A stretch of 64,000 nt of DNA, from contig JAJYSU010000005.1 of the NCBI GenBank assembly GCA_021793395.1, positions 1 through 64,000 on the forward strand, written 5' to 3'. The stretch is from Actinomycetes bacterium (GTDB taxonomy: Bacteria > Actinomycetota > Acidimicrobiia > Acidimicrobiales > RAAP-2). This document shows, in pieces, positions 15,972 to 23,743 of this stretch. A model generated the notes under the pieces. It did no database searches, was not told the DNA's origin, and saw only the letters and a program-made list of their open reading frames with translations. Positions within the stretch are counted from its first letter, which is position 1, and every line of letters begins with the position of its first letter. The position numbers were made by a program, and so were the translations under genes.

Positions 15972-17078
15972 TCACGCGCGGGGGCGCCCCGCGCCCGCGA
16001 AACCGTAGCCGAGGCGTACGGGGGTGATGTGCACGACGGCGCCGGTGTAGGGAGCCTCGATCATCTCGCCGCGACCGAGGTACATCGCGACGTGTTCGTC
16101 ACCGTTGTACCCGTAGAAGAGGAGGTCGCCCGGCTGCAGGTCGTAGAGCGGTACTCGCACCGTGTCGGCGAACTGGGCGCCGGAGTAGTGGGGTAGGTAG
16201 ATGCCGGCGGCGTCGTACGCGAGCATCACCAGACCGGAGCAGTCGACGCCCGCGCGCGAGGCGCCTCCCCACACGTAGGGAACGCCGAGAAAGCTGAGGG
16301 CCGTGCGGATCGCGATGGCCGCTCGGGGATTAGGCGGTGGTGCGGGAAAGCCGACGACGGGCGCGGCGTGGGTGAGCGTCGCACGCGACGCGGCGGCCGC
16401 GGCGGCTTCCTGCTCGCTAATGAGGGTGGCGATCTGTCCCTTGACCTGGCGTAGGGACCGTTGGAGCGACGCCTGGAGGCCTTGCGCTTCGTGGAACGAC
16501 TGAGCCGCGGCCCGCTCGACCGCGCCCGCCTCGCGATCCTGGTTGGTCAGGATCGAGCGCTCCTGGGTCAACTCGAGTCGGTAGTTGGCCAAGTTCGCGA
16601 GCGTGGTGGCGATGTCACCTTGAGCGAGCTTGCTGTACACGTTGAGCGCACCCAGATTGGTCGACGGGCTGGCGAAGAGTGGATTTCCTGATGCCGCCGC
16701 GCCATTGGTGACGTAGACGAACACGGCGTCGGCGCGCAACGCGGCGCTGCCGCGAGAGACCCGACGTTGGATGGAGGCGACGACGGTCTTGGTGTTCACG
16801 ATCAGGTTGTTGAGTCGCTCTAATTTGACGTGCGCCTCGTCGTAGCGCTGGCCGAGGACCCCCACCCGTGCGGTGATGGTCTGGATCTGGTGGTAGAGGA
16901 TGCGGGCCGAGGTTCGCTCGTTGCTGACGGGTGAGGCCCCCGCGCGCGATGTCGTCATCGCCACCGCGACGGGTGCGACGGTGGTGAGCGCCACCATCGC
17001 GGCGACCGCGCCCCTACGGGCGCGCCAAAACCACCGACGCGGCGCCGAGAGGCGCCCGGGGCGCACGGCGTGCAACAC
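15972..17078 (-). CDS. Secreted NlpC/P60 peptidoglycan endopeptidase
   Basis: Cell-wall hydrolase of the RipA/CwlO type. From GTG 17078 the protein is about 368 aa: a long basic n-region (PRRWFWRARRG), a hydrophobic signal segment ending near AGAS, a coiled-coil region of about 180 residues (RYDEAHVKLERLNNL, QRSLRQVKGQIATL), then the C-terminal NlpC/P60 domain. The catalytic Cys is in GVDCSGLVMLAYDAAG and the His in DEHVAMYLG; APYTGAVVHITPV follows. The open frame extends to GTG 17183, but TAGGGT (17086-17091) ends 7 bases before GTG 17078, which fits a leaderless start and a better signal peptide. Cotranscribed with the Lgt-like gene. Confidence 0.87.
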   Translation of the reverse strand: MLHAVRPGRLSAPRRWFWRARRGAVAAMVALTTVAPVAVAMTTSRAGASPVSNERTSARILYHQIQTITARVGVLGQRYDEAHVKLERLNNLIVNTKTVVASIQRRVSRGSAALRADAVFVYVTNGAAASGNPLFASPSTNLGALNVYSKLAQGDIATTLANLANYRLELTQERSILTNQDREAGAVERAAAQSFHEAQGLQASLQRSLRQVKGQIATLISEQEAAAAAASRATLTHAAPVVGFPAPPPNPRAAIAIRTALSFLGVPYVWGGASRAGVDCSGLVMLAYDAAGIYLPHYSGAQFADTVRVPLYDLQPGDLLFYGYNGDEHVAMYLGRGEMIEAPYTGAVVHITPVRLGYGFAGAGRPRA

Positions 17079-17085
17079 GGGTTCC

Positions 17086-17091
17086 ACCCTA
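17086..17091 (-). promoter_or_regulatory. -10 element (TAGGGT) deciding the NlpC/P60 start
   Basis: On the minus strand TAGGGT is followed after 7 bases by GTG at 17078. It lies inside the longer open frame, arguing against the 17183 start. Confidence 0.45.
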
Positions 17092-17248
17092 CTGGCTGGG
17101 GGGTCTCGCACCGCCTCCGCGAGGGGTCGTGCGTCGGGAAATACCTGATCAAAGCGGTGGCGTAACTCACCGCACCTCGCCACGGGGGATACCGACTCGC
17201 GCGCGAGTGACGAGTAAGTACCCTGAGGTTCTACCGAGCGGAGGCACG

Positions 17249-18154
17249 ATGATGACGAACGCGCAGGGACGCGACGCGGGGGAACGAGTGGGTTTCGTCG
17301 GACTCGGCGTGATGGGCGCGCCGATGGCGCAGAACCTCGTGACGGCCGGCTTCGACGTCACGGTGTGGAATCGTACGGCGGCGCGTATGGCCGCGGTGGT
17401 TGATCACGGCGCGCGCGCCGCGGGGTCGCTCGGGGAGCTCGCGCGACGGTGCGACGTGGTGGTGCTCTGCGTGTCGGATTCGCCCGACGTTGAGTCGGTC
17501 CTCTTCGCCGACGACGGTCTCGCGGCCGGGTTGGCACGCGGGTCGCTGGTCGTCGACTGCTCCACGATCAGTCCCGAGCGAACGCGCGAGTTCGCCGACC
17601 GTCTCGACTCGCGAGGGGTGGGGTGGGTGGACGCGCCCGTCTCGGGCGGTAGCGAGGGCGCGTCGCGGGCCACTCTGAGCATCATGGTGGGCGGCAGTGA
17701 TCGTGACGTCGCGCGCGCGGAGCCGATGCTACGAGCCATGGGGTCAACCGTGACGCACCTGGGCCCGGTGGGGTCGGGCCAGTGGGCCAAGGTGCTCAAT
17801 CAGGTCATCCTGGCGGGGGTGTACCTGGCCGTCGCCGAGGGCGTCACCCTCGGGATGAAGGCGGGGATTGACGTGGCGGGCTCGCTGGAGGCTCTGCGTG
17901 CGGGCGCGGCGGGCTCGTGGGTTCTGTCGAATCGGTCCCAGCGCATGATCGACAACGAGTACCCGCTCGGCTTCAAGTTGCGCCTGCACCGTAAGGACCT
18001 GGCCATTGCCCTCGAGCTGGCCCGCGCGGTGGGAGCAGCGCTTCCGGTCTCCTCGCTGGCGGCCACGTTGGAGGACGGCCTCATCGGGGAGGGCTACGGC
18101 GACGAGGACAACGCGGCGCTGGCGCGTGCGGTGCGCCGTCTCGCGGGGCTGTAG
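17249..18154 (+). CDS. 3-hydroxyisobutyrate dehydrogenase / tartronate semialdehyde reductase family protein
   Basis: Beta-hydroxyacid dehydrogenase of 301 aa. Rossmann motif GFVGLGVMGAPMAQNL near residue 16, substrate loop WVDAPVSGGSEGASRATLS near 128, the catalytic Lys region GSGQWAKVLNQV near 177, and KLRLHRKDLAIALELA near 245. Members oxidise 3-hydroxyisobutyrate or interconvert tartronate semialdehyde and glycerate with NAD(P). Next to a malyl-CoA lyase-like gene that can release glyoxylate, a glyoxylate/tartronate role is plausible but unproven. GAGG precedes two tandem ATGs (17249, 17252); either could be used. Confidence 0.82.
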   Translation: MMTNAQGRDAGERVGFVGLGVMGAPMAQNLVTAGFDVTVWNRTAARMAAVVDHGARAAGSLGELARRCDVVVLCVSDSPDVESVLFADDGLAAGLARGSLVVDCSTISPERTREFADRLDSRGVGWVDAPVSGGSEGASRATLSIMVGGSDRDVARAEPMLRAMGSTVTHLGPVGSGQWAKVLNQVILAGVYLAVAEGVTLGMKAGIDVAGSLEALRAGAAGSWVLSNRSQRMIDNEYPLGFKLRLHRKDLAIALELARAVGAALPVSSLAATLEDGLIGEGYGDEDNAALARAVRRLAGL

Positions 18155-18182
18155 GTCCACGGACGGCGGCCCCGGAGGCGAA

Positions 18183-18188
18183 TAGGCT
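18183..18188 (+). promoter_or_regulatory. -10 element (TAGGCT) of a leaderless start
   Basis: TAGGCT ends 7 bases before the ATG at 18196; no Shine-Dalgarno. Confidence 0.5.
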
Positions 18189-18195
18189 CGACTCC

Positions 18196-19134
18196 ATGTC
18201 TGCTCGTTCTCGCTCACTGCCTCGACGCTCGTGCCTGTCTACGCCGGGATCCTCGGACCGCTTCTTGGCTAAAGCTCCTACGGCCGTCGCCGACATGACC
18301 TTTCTCGATCTGGAGGATTCGGTCGCCCCCGCCGAGAAGGTGCAGGCGCGCGAGAAGGTGGTCAACGCCATTCGAACCCAGGACTGGGGAGATCGCGTGC
18401 TCTGTGTGCGGATCAACGCCTGGGACAGTGCCTGGACGTACGGTGACGTGATTGACGTGGTGGGACGAGCCGGCGAGCGCCTCGACGAGGTCATGTTGCC
18501 CAAGGTTCAGTCGGCGGCCGAAGTCGTCGCGCTCGACCTCCTGCTGACTCAGGTGGAGCGTCAAGTCGGGCTGCCCGTTGGCCACGTCGGTATCGAGGCC
18601 CAGATCGAGACCGCGCGAGGACTCATCAACGTTGACGAGATCTGCGCGGCGTCGCCGCGACTGGAGACCATCATCTTCGGCCCCGCCGACTTCGCCGCGT
18701 CGCTGGAGATGCCGGTGCTGACGGGGGGCGTGGCTATTCCCGAGTACCCGGGCGATCACTTCAACTACGTCTTTTCGCGCATTCTCGTGGCCGGGCGCGC
18801 GAACGGCCTTCAGGTGATCGACGGTCCGTTTCTCAAGGTCCGCGAACTCGACGAACTACGGTCGTTCGCGCAGCGTACTCGCGTGCTCGGCTACGACGGG
18901 AAGTGGGCGCTGACCCCCGATCAGGCGTTGGTACTTAACGAGATCTACTCACCGACCCAGGAGCAGTTCGACCGCGCGTGGGACATCCTCGAGGCCTACC
19001 GCGTGGCCACCGAGGAACGCGGTACCGGAGCGGTGATGTTCGGTGACGAGATGATCGACGAGGCGAGCCGGAAGATGGCCATGAAGTTCGTTACCCGAGG
19101 GGAGCGCGCCGGACGACGTCGTTCGCCGCGCTGA
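18196..19134 (+). CDS. CoA-ester lyase, malyl-CoA/beta-methylmalyl-CoA lyase type (HpcH/HpaI, CitE-like)
   Basis: TIM-barrel lyase of 312 aa. Motifs: RRSCLSTPGSSDRFLAKA at the N terminus, FLDLEDSVAPAEK near residue 36, MLPKVQSAAEVVALDLLL near 99, GIEAQIETARGL near 130 (acidic metal ligand) and ETIIFGPADFAASLEMP near 155. The extended form with LGYDGKWALTP and GDEMIDEASRKMAMK matches the actinobacterial enzyme that sits in ethylmalonyl-CoA clusters, where it cleaves beta-methylmalyl-CoA to glyoxylate and propionyl-CoA. The neighbouring methylsuccinyl-CoA dehydrogenase and MaoC hydratase support that reading over a citrate lyase subunit. Confidence 0.85.
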   Translation: MSARSRSLPRRSCLSTPGSSDRFLAKAPTAVADMTFLDLEDSVAPAEKVQAREKVVNAIRTQDWGDRVLCVRINAWDSAWTYGDVIDVVGRAGERLDEVMLPKVQSAAEVVALDLLLTQVERQVGLPVGHVGIEAQIETARGLINVDEICAASPRLETIIFGPADFAASLEMPVLTGGVAIPEYPGDHFNYVFSRILVAGRANGLQVIDGPFLKVRELDELRSFAQRTRVLGYDGKWALTPDQALVLNEIYSPTQEQFDRAWDILEAYRVATEERGTGAVMFGDEMIDEASRKMAMKFVTRGERAGRRRSPR

Positions 19135-19145
19135 CGTCTGAGTGG

Positions 19146-20747
19146 TCAGGCGTCCTCGACGAGGCGTCGGGCGATCACCTTCACGCTGAGCGTTTCGTCG
19201 GCCCCTTCGAAGATCGAGAGAACTCGCGCGTCGACGAAGTAGCGACTGACGGGGTATTCCTCGGCGTAGCCCATGCCACCGTGAATCTGCAGGGCCTCGC
19301 GCGTGACCCATTCGGCGGCGCGACACACGTAGGCCTTGGCCATCGAGGCCTCGAGCGTGCCGGTGCCGCGGGCCATGAGTCGCGCGACCTCGAGGGCGAA
19401 CTGGCGCGAGTTTTGGATGATCACGGCCATCGTGCCCAGAGTGACGCGAGTCAGCTCGTAGTCGATGAGGGGCCGTGCGAAGACCACGCGGGAGCGGGCG
19501 TAGTCCAGTGCCGCGTCGTAGGCGGCCTGCATCACGCCGATCGCCCGAGCGGCCGTCTGGAGACGTCCGTTCTCGAAGCCCGCCATCTGGTAGTAGAAGC
19601 CCTTCCCGAGACCCTCCTCCTCGCCGATCAGGTGATCATCGGGGACGAACCAGTTGTCGACGCTCAGCTCGTAGGAGTGCATACCCCGATAGCCGATGGT
19701 GTCGATGGGGCGCCCCTCGAGACGGCCCTCGCCCGAGGACGGGTCGTCGGGCCGCGCGTCCTGGTGGAGCACGAAGCCTCGTCCGTCGCCCTGCTCCTTT
19801 TCCACGAGGAACAGCGAGAGTCCCCGGTGGGCCCGTGAGCGGTCGGGGTCGGTGCGCGCCAGGAGGACCAGGACGTCGGCTCGGGCCGCGAAGGTGCACC
19901 AGGTCTTGGTGCCGTGCAGTCGCCAACCACCCGGGACACGGGTCGCCGAGGTGGTGATACCGGCCACGTCGCTGCCGAAGTCGGGTTCGGTGACCGCGAT
20001 GGCGGCCAGGGACGTACCGGCGGCCAGGCGCGGTAACCAGTAGGCGCGCTGGGCGGGGGTCCCACCGCTCAGCAGGGCGCGCGTCATGATCTCGGGGCGA
20101 GTGATGAGCGAGCCTCCGATACCGAGGCTGCCCCAGGACAACTCTTCGGTGGCCACCACCATCGCGAGGTAGTCGGACTCGGCCCCGGTGGCGAAGCCGC
20201 CGAACTCGTCGGGAACCGAGAGTCCGAAGCCGCCGAGCTCGCGCAGCCCGTCGATAATGGACTCGGGGATGTCGGCGTTGGCGCGGTGAACGTGTTCGGC
20301 GTGGGGCCGCACTCGCTCGAGTGCGAAGCGGTGGAACGTGGCGGCGGCCATGTCGAACTCCGGATCCAGGTGTCGCGGTCCCGGCGTGTCGGCCAGGGCG
20401 GCGAGTCTCGCCGGGTGGCGCTCGTGCGCCACGAACTCCCTGAAGTGGTCGAACCAGTCGGGGGCGACGCCCCACAGGTCCTCGCGACCGAGGACGTGGG
20501 CGGCGAGGTCACTGAGGGCGAGACCGAGGAAGGCGTCAGCCAGTGCCGTCTCGAGTGCGCCGCGCGCCGCGTAGGCCCTGGTCGCTCGCGCCGTCGCGAT
20601 CGCGCTGGCACCGTGGGCGAGGTCGTAGGCGAAGCTCTCGTGCGCGTCGACGCCACCGAGTCGACGTAGCGACCGTGCCGCGCCGTCCACGACGGCCTGG
20701 GCGCGTTCGATGAGTTCGAGAGGGTCCGGGTGAGTGGTCGGGGCCAT
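19146..20747 (-). CDS. mcd: (2S)-methylsuccinyl-CoA dehydrogenase
   Basis: FAD acyl-CoA dehydrogenase of 533 aa with an N-terminal extension of about 140 residues (DAHESFAYDLAHGASAI, VLGREDLWGVAPDWF), not found in ordinary acyl-CoA dehydrogenases but typical of ethylmalonyl-CoA pathway Mcd. It is followed by PGPRHLDPEFD, ADIPESIIDGLRELGGFGLS, TEELSWGSLGIGGSLITRPE, AVTEPDFGSDVAGI and LQIHGGMGYAEEYPVSRYF. The catalytic Glu is in SIFEGADETL (E514). It would oxidise methylsuccinyl-CoA to mesaconyl-CoA. It is convergent with the lyase gene; the -10 TAGTTT (20754-20759) ends 6 bases before its ATG. Confidence 0.87.
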   Translation of the reverse strand: MAPTTHPDPLELIERAQAVVDGAARSLRRLGGVDAHESFAYDLAHGASAIATARATRAYAARGALETALADAFLGLALSDLAAHVLGREDLWGVAPDWFDHFREFVAHERHPARLAALADTPGPRHLDPEFDMAAATFHRFALERVRPHAEHVHRANADIPESIIDGLRELGGFGLSVPDEFGGFATGAESDYLAMVVATEELSWGSLGIGGSLITRPEIMTRALLSGGTPAQRAYWLPRLAAGTSLAAIAVTEPDFGSDVAGITTSATRVPGGWRLHGTKTWCTFAARADVLVLLARTDPDRSRAHRGLSLFLVEKEQGDGRGFVLHQDARPDDPSSGEGRLEGRPIDTIGYRGMHSYELSVDNWFVPDDHLIGEEEGLGKGFYYQMAGFENGRLQTAARAIGVMQAAYDAALDYARSRVVFARPLIDYELTRVTLGTMAVIIQNSRQFALEVARLMARGTGTLEASMAKAYVCRAAEWVTREALQIHGGMGYAEEYPVSRYFVDARVLSIFEGADETLSVKVIARRLVEDA

Positions 20748-20753
20748 GGTGAG

Positions 20754-20759
20754 AAACTA
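20754..20759 (-). promoter_or_regulatory. -10 element (TAGTTT) of mcd, leaderless
   Basis: On the minus strand TAGTTT, then 6 bases, then the ATG at 20747. The divergent gene at 20802 has its own TAGGCT only 30 bases away. Confidence 0.5.
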
Positions 20760-20789
20760 CCGGCTTTCGCGAGGGGGACGCGGCCCGCG

Positions 20790-20795
20790 TAGGCT
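20790..20795 (+). promoter_or_regulatory. -10 element (TAGGCT) of a leaderless start
   Basis: TAGGCT ends 6 bases before GTG at 20802; no Shine-Dalgarno. Confidence 0.5.
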
Positions 20796-20801
20796 ACGGA
20801 C

Positions 20802-21239
20802 GTGAACGTGACGATGCTCCTGGCGGACGCGGCCCAGGTGGCCGACGGCAAACTCTACATCCTGGGCGGCGGCTGGTCGATCACCGGTCCCGAACCCGTG
20901 CCGTCGGCGGTGGCGATCAAGGTCGGAGTCGACTGGCACGAATTTGACGCGCAGCACCACTGGGAGTTGTTTCTCGAGGACGCGGACGGCAACCTGGTCA
21001 CCTTTGATACCCCCGAGGGCGCGCAGAGCATCGAGGTGCGCGGTGACTTCTCCGCGAGTGAGCCCGTCGGGGTGCCGGTGGGGACTCCGGTGGACGTCCC
21101 GATCGCGGTGAACTTCGGTCCGATTCCGCTCGGCCCCGCCTCGCGCTACACCTGGCGCCTGGTGATCGACGGTGAGACCCTCGAGGGAGCCGACGTGTCC
21201 TTCACCACGCGCCCGATAGCGGAGCAGCCGGACGACTAG
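20802..21239 (+). CDS. Small beta-rich conserved protein, unknown function
   Basis: A 145-aa protein opening MNVTMLLADAAQVADGKLYI, then LGGGWSITGPEP. The body is beta-strand-like with an Ig-type feel (HHWELFLEDADGNLVTF, RYTWRLVIDGETLEGADV). The opening resembles a domain of unknown function common in actinobacteria, but I cannot name it securely. No signal peptide and no catalytic motif. It lies between mcd and the MaoC hydratase without a clear link to that pathway. Confidence 0.65.
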   Translation: MNVTMLLADAAQVADGKLYILGGGWSITGPEPVPSAVAIKVGVDWHEFDAQHHWELFLEDADGNLVTFDTPEGAQSIEVRGDFSASEPVGVPVGTPVDVPIAVNFGPIPLGPASRYTWRLVIDGETLEGADVSFTTRPIAEQPDD

Positions 21240-21278
21240 CGACGAGCGACGCGGGTCGACTCGACCCGTGGGTGGTGA

Positions 21279-21284
21279 CAGACT
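21279..21284 (+). promoter_or_regulatory. -10-like element (CAGACT) before the MaoC start
   Basis: CAGACT ends 6 bases before GTG at 21291, the same spacing as the TAnnnT sites. Confidence 0.35.
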
Positions 21285-21290
21285 GGGGTC

Positions 21291-21803
21291 GTGAGCAGCC
21301 ACGAACGTCCCTTCGGCCGCTACCTCGAGGATTTCGTCGTCGGCGACGTGTATCGTCACTGGCCCGGCAAGACCATCACCGAGGCTGACGACCACCTCTT
21401 CTGCATGATCACGATGAACCATCATCCCCTGCATACCGACTCGTGGTTCGCCGAGCACGAGAGCGTGCACGGGCGAAACGTGGTGGTCGGCAATCTGGTG
21501 TACTCCTTGGTTTTGGGTATGAGCGTGCCCGACGTGTCCGGCTCGGCCATCGCGAACCTGGAGGTGGAGTCGCTCATCCATCGTCACCCCACTTTTCACG
21601 GGGACACGATCTACGCCGAGACGCGCGTGGTCGCGGTGACGCCGTCCGCCTCCAAGTCCGACCGGGGGATCGTGACGGTCGAGACGAAGGGTTTCAACCA
21701 GGACGGACGCGAAGTGTGCTACTTCCGTCGCAAGGTGATGGTGTGGCGCCGTGCCGGCGCGCCGGCGCGCCAACGACCCTACGGTGACGACGTCTGGGAG
21801 TGA
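21291..21803 (+). CDS. MaoC-family hydratase, probable mesaconyl-CoA hydratase
   Basis: A 170-aa single hot-dog-fold protein: YLEDFVVGDVYRHWPGKTIT, ADDHLFCMITMNHHPLHTD (the catalytic Asp/His region), NVVVGNLVYSLVLGMSVPDV and THFHGDTIYAETRV-like PTFHGDTIYAET. This sequence pattern is that of the MaoC protein next to the CoA-ester lyase and methylsuccinyl-CoA dehydrogenase in actinobacterial ethylmalonyl-CoA clusters, where it is taken to hydrate mesaconyl-CoA. The match is from memory of that family; the context agrees. The next gene overlaps its 3' end. Confidence 0.82.
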   Translation: MSSHERPFGRYLEDFVVGDVYRHWPGKTITEADDHLFCMITMNHHPLHTDSWFAEHESVHGRNVVVGNLVYSLVLGMSVPDVSGSAIANLEVESLIHRHPTFHGDTIYAETRVVAVTPSASKSDRGIVTVETKGFNQDGREVCYFRRKVMVWRRAGAPARQRPYGDDVWE

Positions 21804-22683
21804 CGCGGCCGCGGACTTTCGACGCGCCCTGCGCCGAGGAGCACCGCGCGTGCGGCGAGACCTGCCGTGGATCAACCACCCTGATCCGTGGGCGGTTCTC
21901 GTCAGTGAGGTGATGCTGCAGCAGACACCCACCTCCCGGGTGGTCGAACCCTGGCGTCGCTTCCTTGAGCGCTTCTCGAGCCCGGCGGCGTTGGCGGACG
22001 CGTCGCTCGCCGAGGCTCTGGCCCGTTGGGAGGGCTTGGGCTATCACCGACGCGCGCGGAACCTCCACGCCGCCGCGGGGCAGATCGTCGACCGTTTCGC
22101 GGGCGTGGTGCCGTCGACGCTCGAGGACCTTCGTTCCTTGCCGGGCGTCGGTGTCTACACGGCGTCGGCCGTGGCCTCGTTTGCCTTCCACGCTCCGGTG
22201 GCCGTGGTGGACACCAACGTGGGTCGGATCCTGGCTCGGGCGTGGGCTAATCGGACTCTGGGCCACGCGGAGGCGACGCGCGAGAGTGCGCGGCTTATGG
22301 GTCGCGCGCCGAGTGCGCCCTTTAACCAGGCCATGCTGGACGTGGGAGCGCGCTACTGCCGCTCGCGCGCGCTGTGCGAGGGTTGTCCCCTCACGCGGGT
22401 GTGCCGTTGGCACCGCGAGGGTGGTACGGATCCCGCGCCGACCAGCGCCGGGGTGTCACGTCGCCAAGCGCCGTTCGACGGCTCGCGACGACAGGTGCGC
22501 GGGGCGCTGCTGCGTGAGACGCGTGCGGGACCGCGCTCGCTCGCCGTGCTGCGCCGTGACCTGGCGCCGCTGACGGTGGACCGTCTCGACGAAGCACTGG
22601 CGTCACTGGTTCGAGACGGACTCGTCGAGTGTGACGCGGGCGTGGTTCGTCTGGCGGGCTGGCGCACGGGGCGGGGCCGGTAG
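21784..22683 (+). CDS. mutY: A/G-specific adenine glycosylase
   Basis: Removes adenine mispaired with 8-oxoguanine. Seen: the catalytic Glu in LVSEVMLQQTPTSRV, EALARWEGLGYHRRARNLH, the helix-hairpin-helix LPGVGVYTASAVASFAF with the catalytic Asp in VVDTNVGRIL, and the iron-sulfur loop YCRSRALCEGCPLTRVC. The first cysteine spacing is C-x5-C rather than the usual C-x6-C. The protein ends soon after, so the MutT-like 8-oxoG recognition domain is absent, as in many actinobacterial forms. The start is uncertain: GTG 21751 and GTG 21784 both overlap the MaoC gene. I prefer the shorter. Confidence 0.88.
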   Translation: MTTSGSDAAADFRRALRRGAPRVRRDLPWINHPDPWAVLVSEVMLQQTPTSRVVEPWRRFLERFSSPAALADASLAEALARWEGLGYHRRARNLHAAAGQIVDRFAGVVPSTLEDLRSLPGVGVYTASAVASFAFHAPVAVVDTNVGRILARAWANRTLGHAEATRESARLMGRAPSAPFNQAMLDVGARYCRSRALCEGCPLTRVCRWHREGGTDPAPTSAGVSRRQAPFDGSRRQVRGALLRETRAGPRSLAVLRRDLAPLTVDRLDEALASLVRDGLVECDAGVVRLAGWRTGRGR

Positions 22684-22686
22684 GGT
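22681..22686 (+). promoter_or_regulatory. -10 element (TAGGGT) that includes the mutY stop codon
   Basis: TAGGGT starts with the mutY TAG stop and ends 6 bases before GTG at 22693, so the next gene can be transcribed independently as a leaderless mRNA. Confidence 0.5.
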
Positions 22687-22692
22687 CGACGC

Positions 22693-23163
22693 GTGTCGCT
22701 GACCGAGAGCCAGTTCAAGGACGTCGTGAGCCACGTGGCGAGCGGCGTGGTCGTCGTGGCGGGTCTCGCGCACGACGGCCCGGTGGGCTTCACCTGCCAG
22801 ACCTTCGCGTCGCTGTCGCTTCGCCCGACCCTCGCGTCCTTCGCCGCGGGCAATACGGGTCAGTCGTGGCCGCGCGTGCGCGACGTCAATATCGTCGGCG
22901 TCAGCGTTCTCACCGATGAGCAGAGTGATCTGGCTCGTCTCTTCGCGACGTCGGGCGTGGACAAGTTCGCCCACGCGCCCTGGACGTCGGCGCCGGGAGG
23001 ATCGCCGTGGCTCGACGGAGCCCTGGCCCACTTTGAAGGTCGTATCGTCGCGTTGACGACTCACGGCGACCACGACATCGTGGTGGTCGCCGTGGAGCAC
23101 GCGGTGGCGGGGTCCGGGCGCCCTCTTCTCTACTTCCGTGGTCAGTACGGGAGCCTCGCCTGA
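22693..23163 (+). CDS. Flavin reductase family protein (FMN-binding split barrel)
   Basis: A 156-aa protein with the HpaC/flavin-reductase layout: FKDVVSHVASGVVVVAGL near residue 8, PVGFTCQTFASLSLRPTLAS (flavin-phosphate loop) near 32, LTDEQSDLARLFA, and HDIVVVAVEHA with PLLYFRGQYGSL at the end. Members reduce FMN or FAD with NAD(P)H for a partner monooxygenase, or are themselves flavoproteins. No monooxygenase is adjacent, so the partner is unknown. Confidence 0.82.
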   Translation: MSLTESQFKDVVSHVASGVVVVAGLAHDGPVGFTCQTFASLSLRPTLASFAAGNTGQSWPRVRDVNIVGVSVLTDEQSDLARLFATSGVDKFAHAPWTSAPGGSPWLDGALAHFEGRIVALTTHGDHDIVVVAVEHAVAGSGRPLLYFRGQYGSLA

Positions 23164-23177
23164 GCCTCTCGACTCAC

Positions 23178-23183
23178 TACGCT
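23178..23183 (+). promoter_or_regulatory. -10 element (TACGCT) before 23191
   Basis: TACGCT ends 7 bases before GTG at 23191 and 4 before GTG at 23188, favouring the second. Confidence 0.4.
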
Positions 23184-23190
23184 TCGAGTG

Positions 23191-23742
23191 GTGCGAATGA
23201 TGTGGGCCGCGTGGGCATTGGTGCTAGTGGGTGTCGGCTCGTCGACGTGGGTGTCCGTGATCGTCGTCGTGGCGCTGGTGGCCATCGCCGTCGTGGCGGG
23301 CGTGACGTGGTGGTCGCGGCGCGGCCGCACCCCCACGGAGGTGAAGGAGGGGCCGCCGTCGCCGCCGTCGTCGCCCTACGCGAGGGCCCGAGGCGTACGC
23401 GTGCTGGGCGACGAATCTCCGTCGTCGCCGCCGCCGGCTGAGCCGCCGCGACCGCGTTTGGACCCGGACCGCGAGTACGTCTTTGGCGACGCGCCGCCGT
23501 CCTCGGACGAGGTGGTACCGGTCACGACGCATCGCGGACACGACGAGCAGTGGGCGCTCGAACGATCACTGCATCACCGCCGACGCCGGTGGCGTCGGGC
23601 CGTGCTGCTCGCGGGCGCGGTGCTCGTGGTAGTGATCGTCGTGGTGTATCTGGTGGCGGGCCATCACGGCGCGACGGCGACGCCCGGCGCTCTGGCCCCA
23701 CTCGCGGCGGCGGTTCGCGTCGTCGCGCCCGCGCTCTCGTGA
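23191..23742 (+). CDS. Membrane protein with two transmembrane segments, unknown function
   Basis: About 183 aa. A first hydrophobic segment (WVSVIVVVALVAIAVVAGVTWW) near residues 20-42, then a Pro/Ser-rich, Arg-rich linker (PPSPPSSPYARARG, DESPSSPPPAEPPRP), then a second segment (AVLLAGAVLVVVIVVVYLVA) near 140. The linker would face the cytoplasm or cell wall depending on topology. No enzyme motif. Ends two bases before the convergent oligopeptidase gene. Confidence 0.55.
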   Translation: MRMMWAAWALVLVGVGSSTWVSVIVVVALVAIAVVAGVTWWSRRGRTPTEVKEGPPSPPSSPYARARGVRVLGDESPSSPPPAEPPRPRLDPDREYVFGDAPPSSDEVVPVTTHRGHDEQWALERSLHHRRRRWRRAVLLAGAVLVVVIVVVYLVAGHHGATATPGALAPLAAAVRVVAPALS

Positions 23743-23743
23743 G

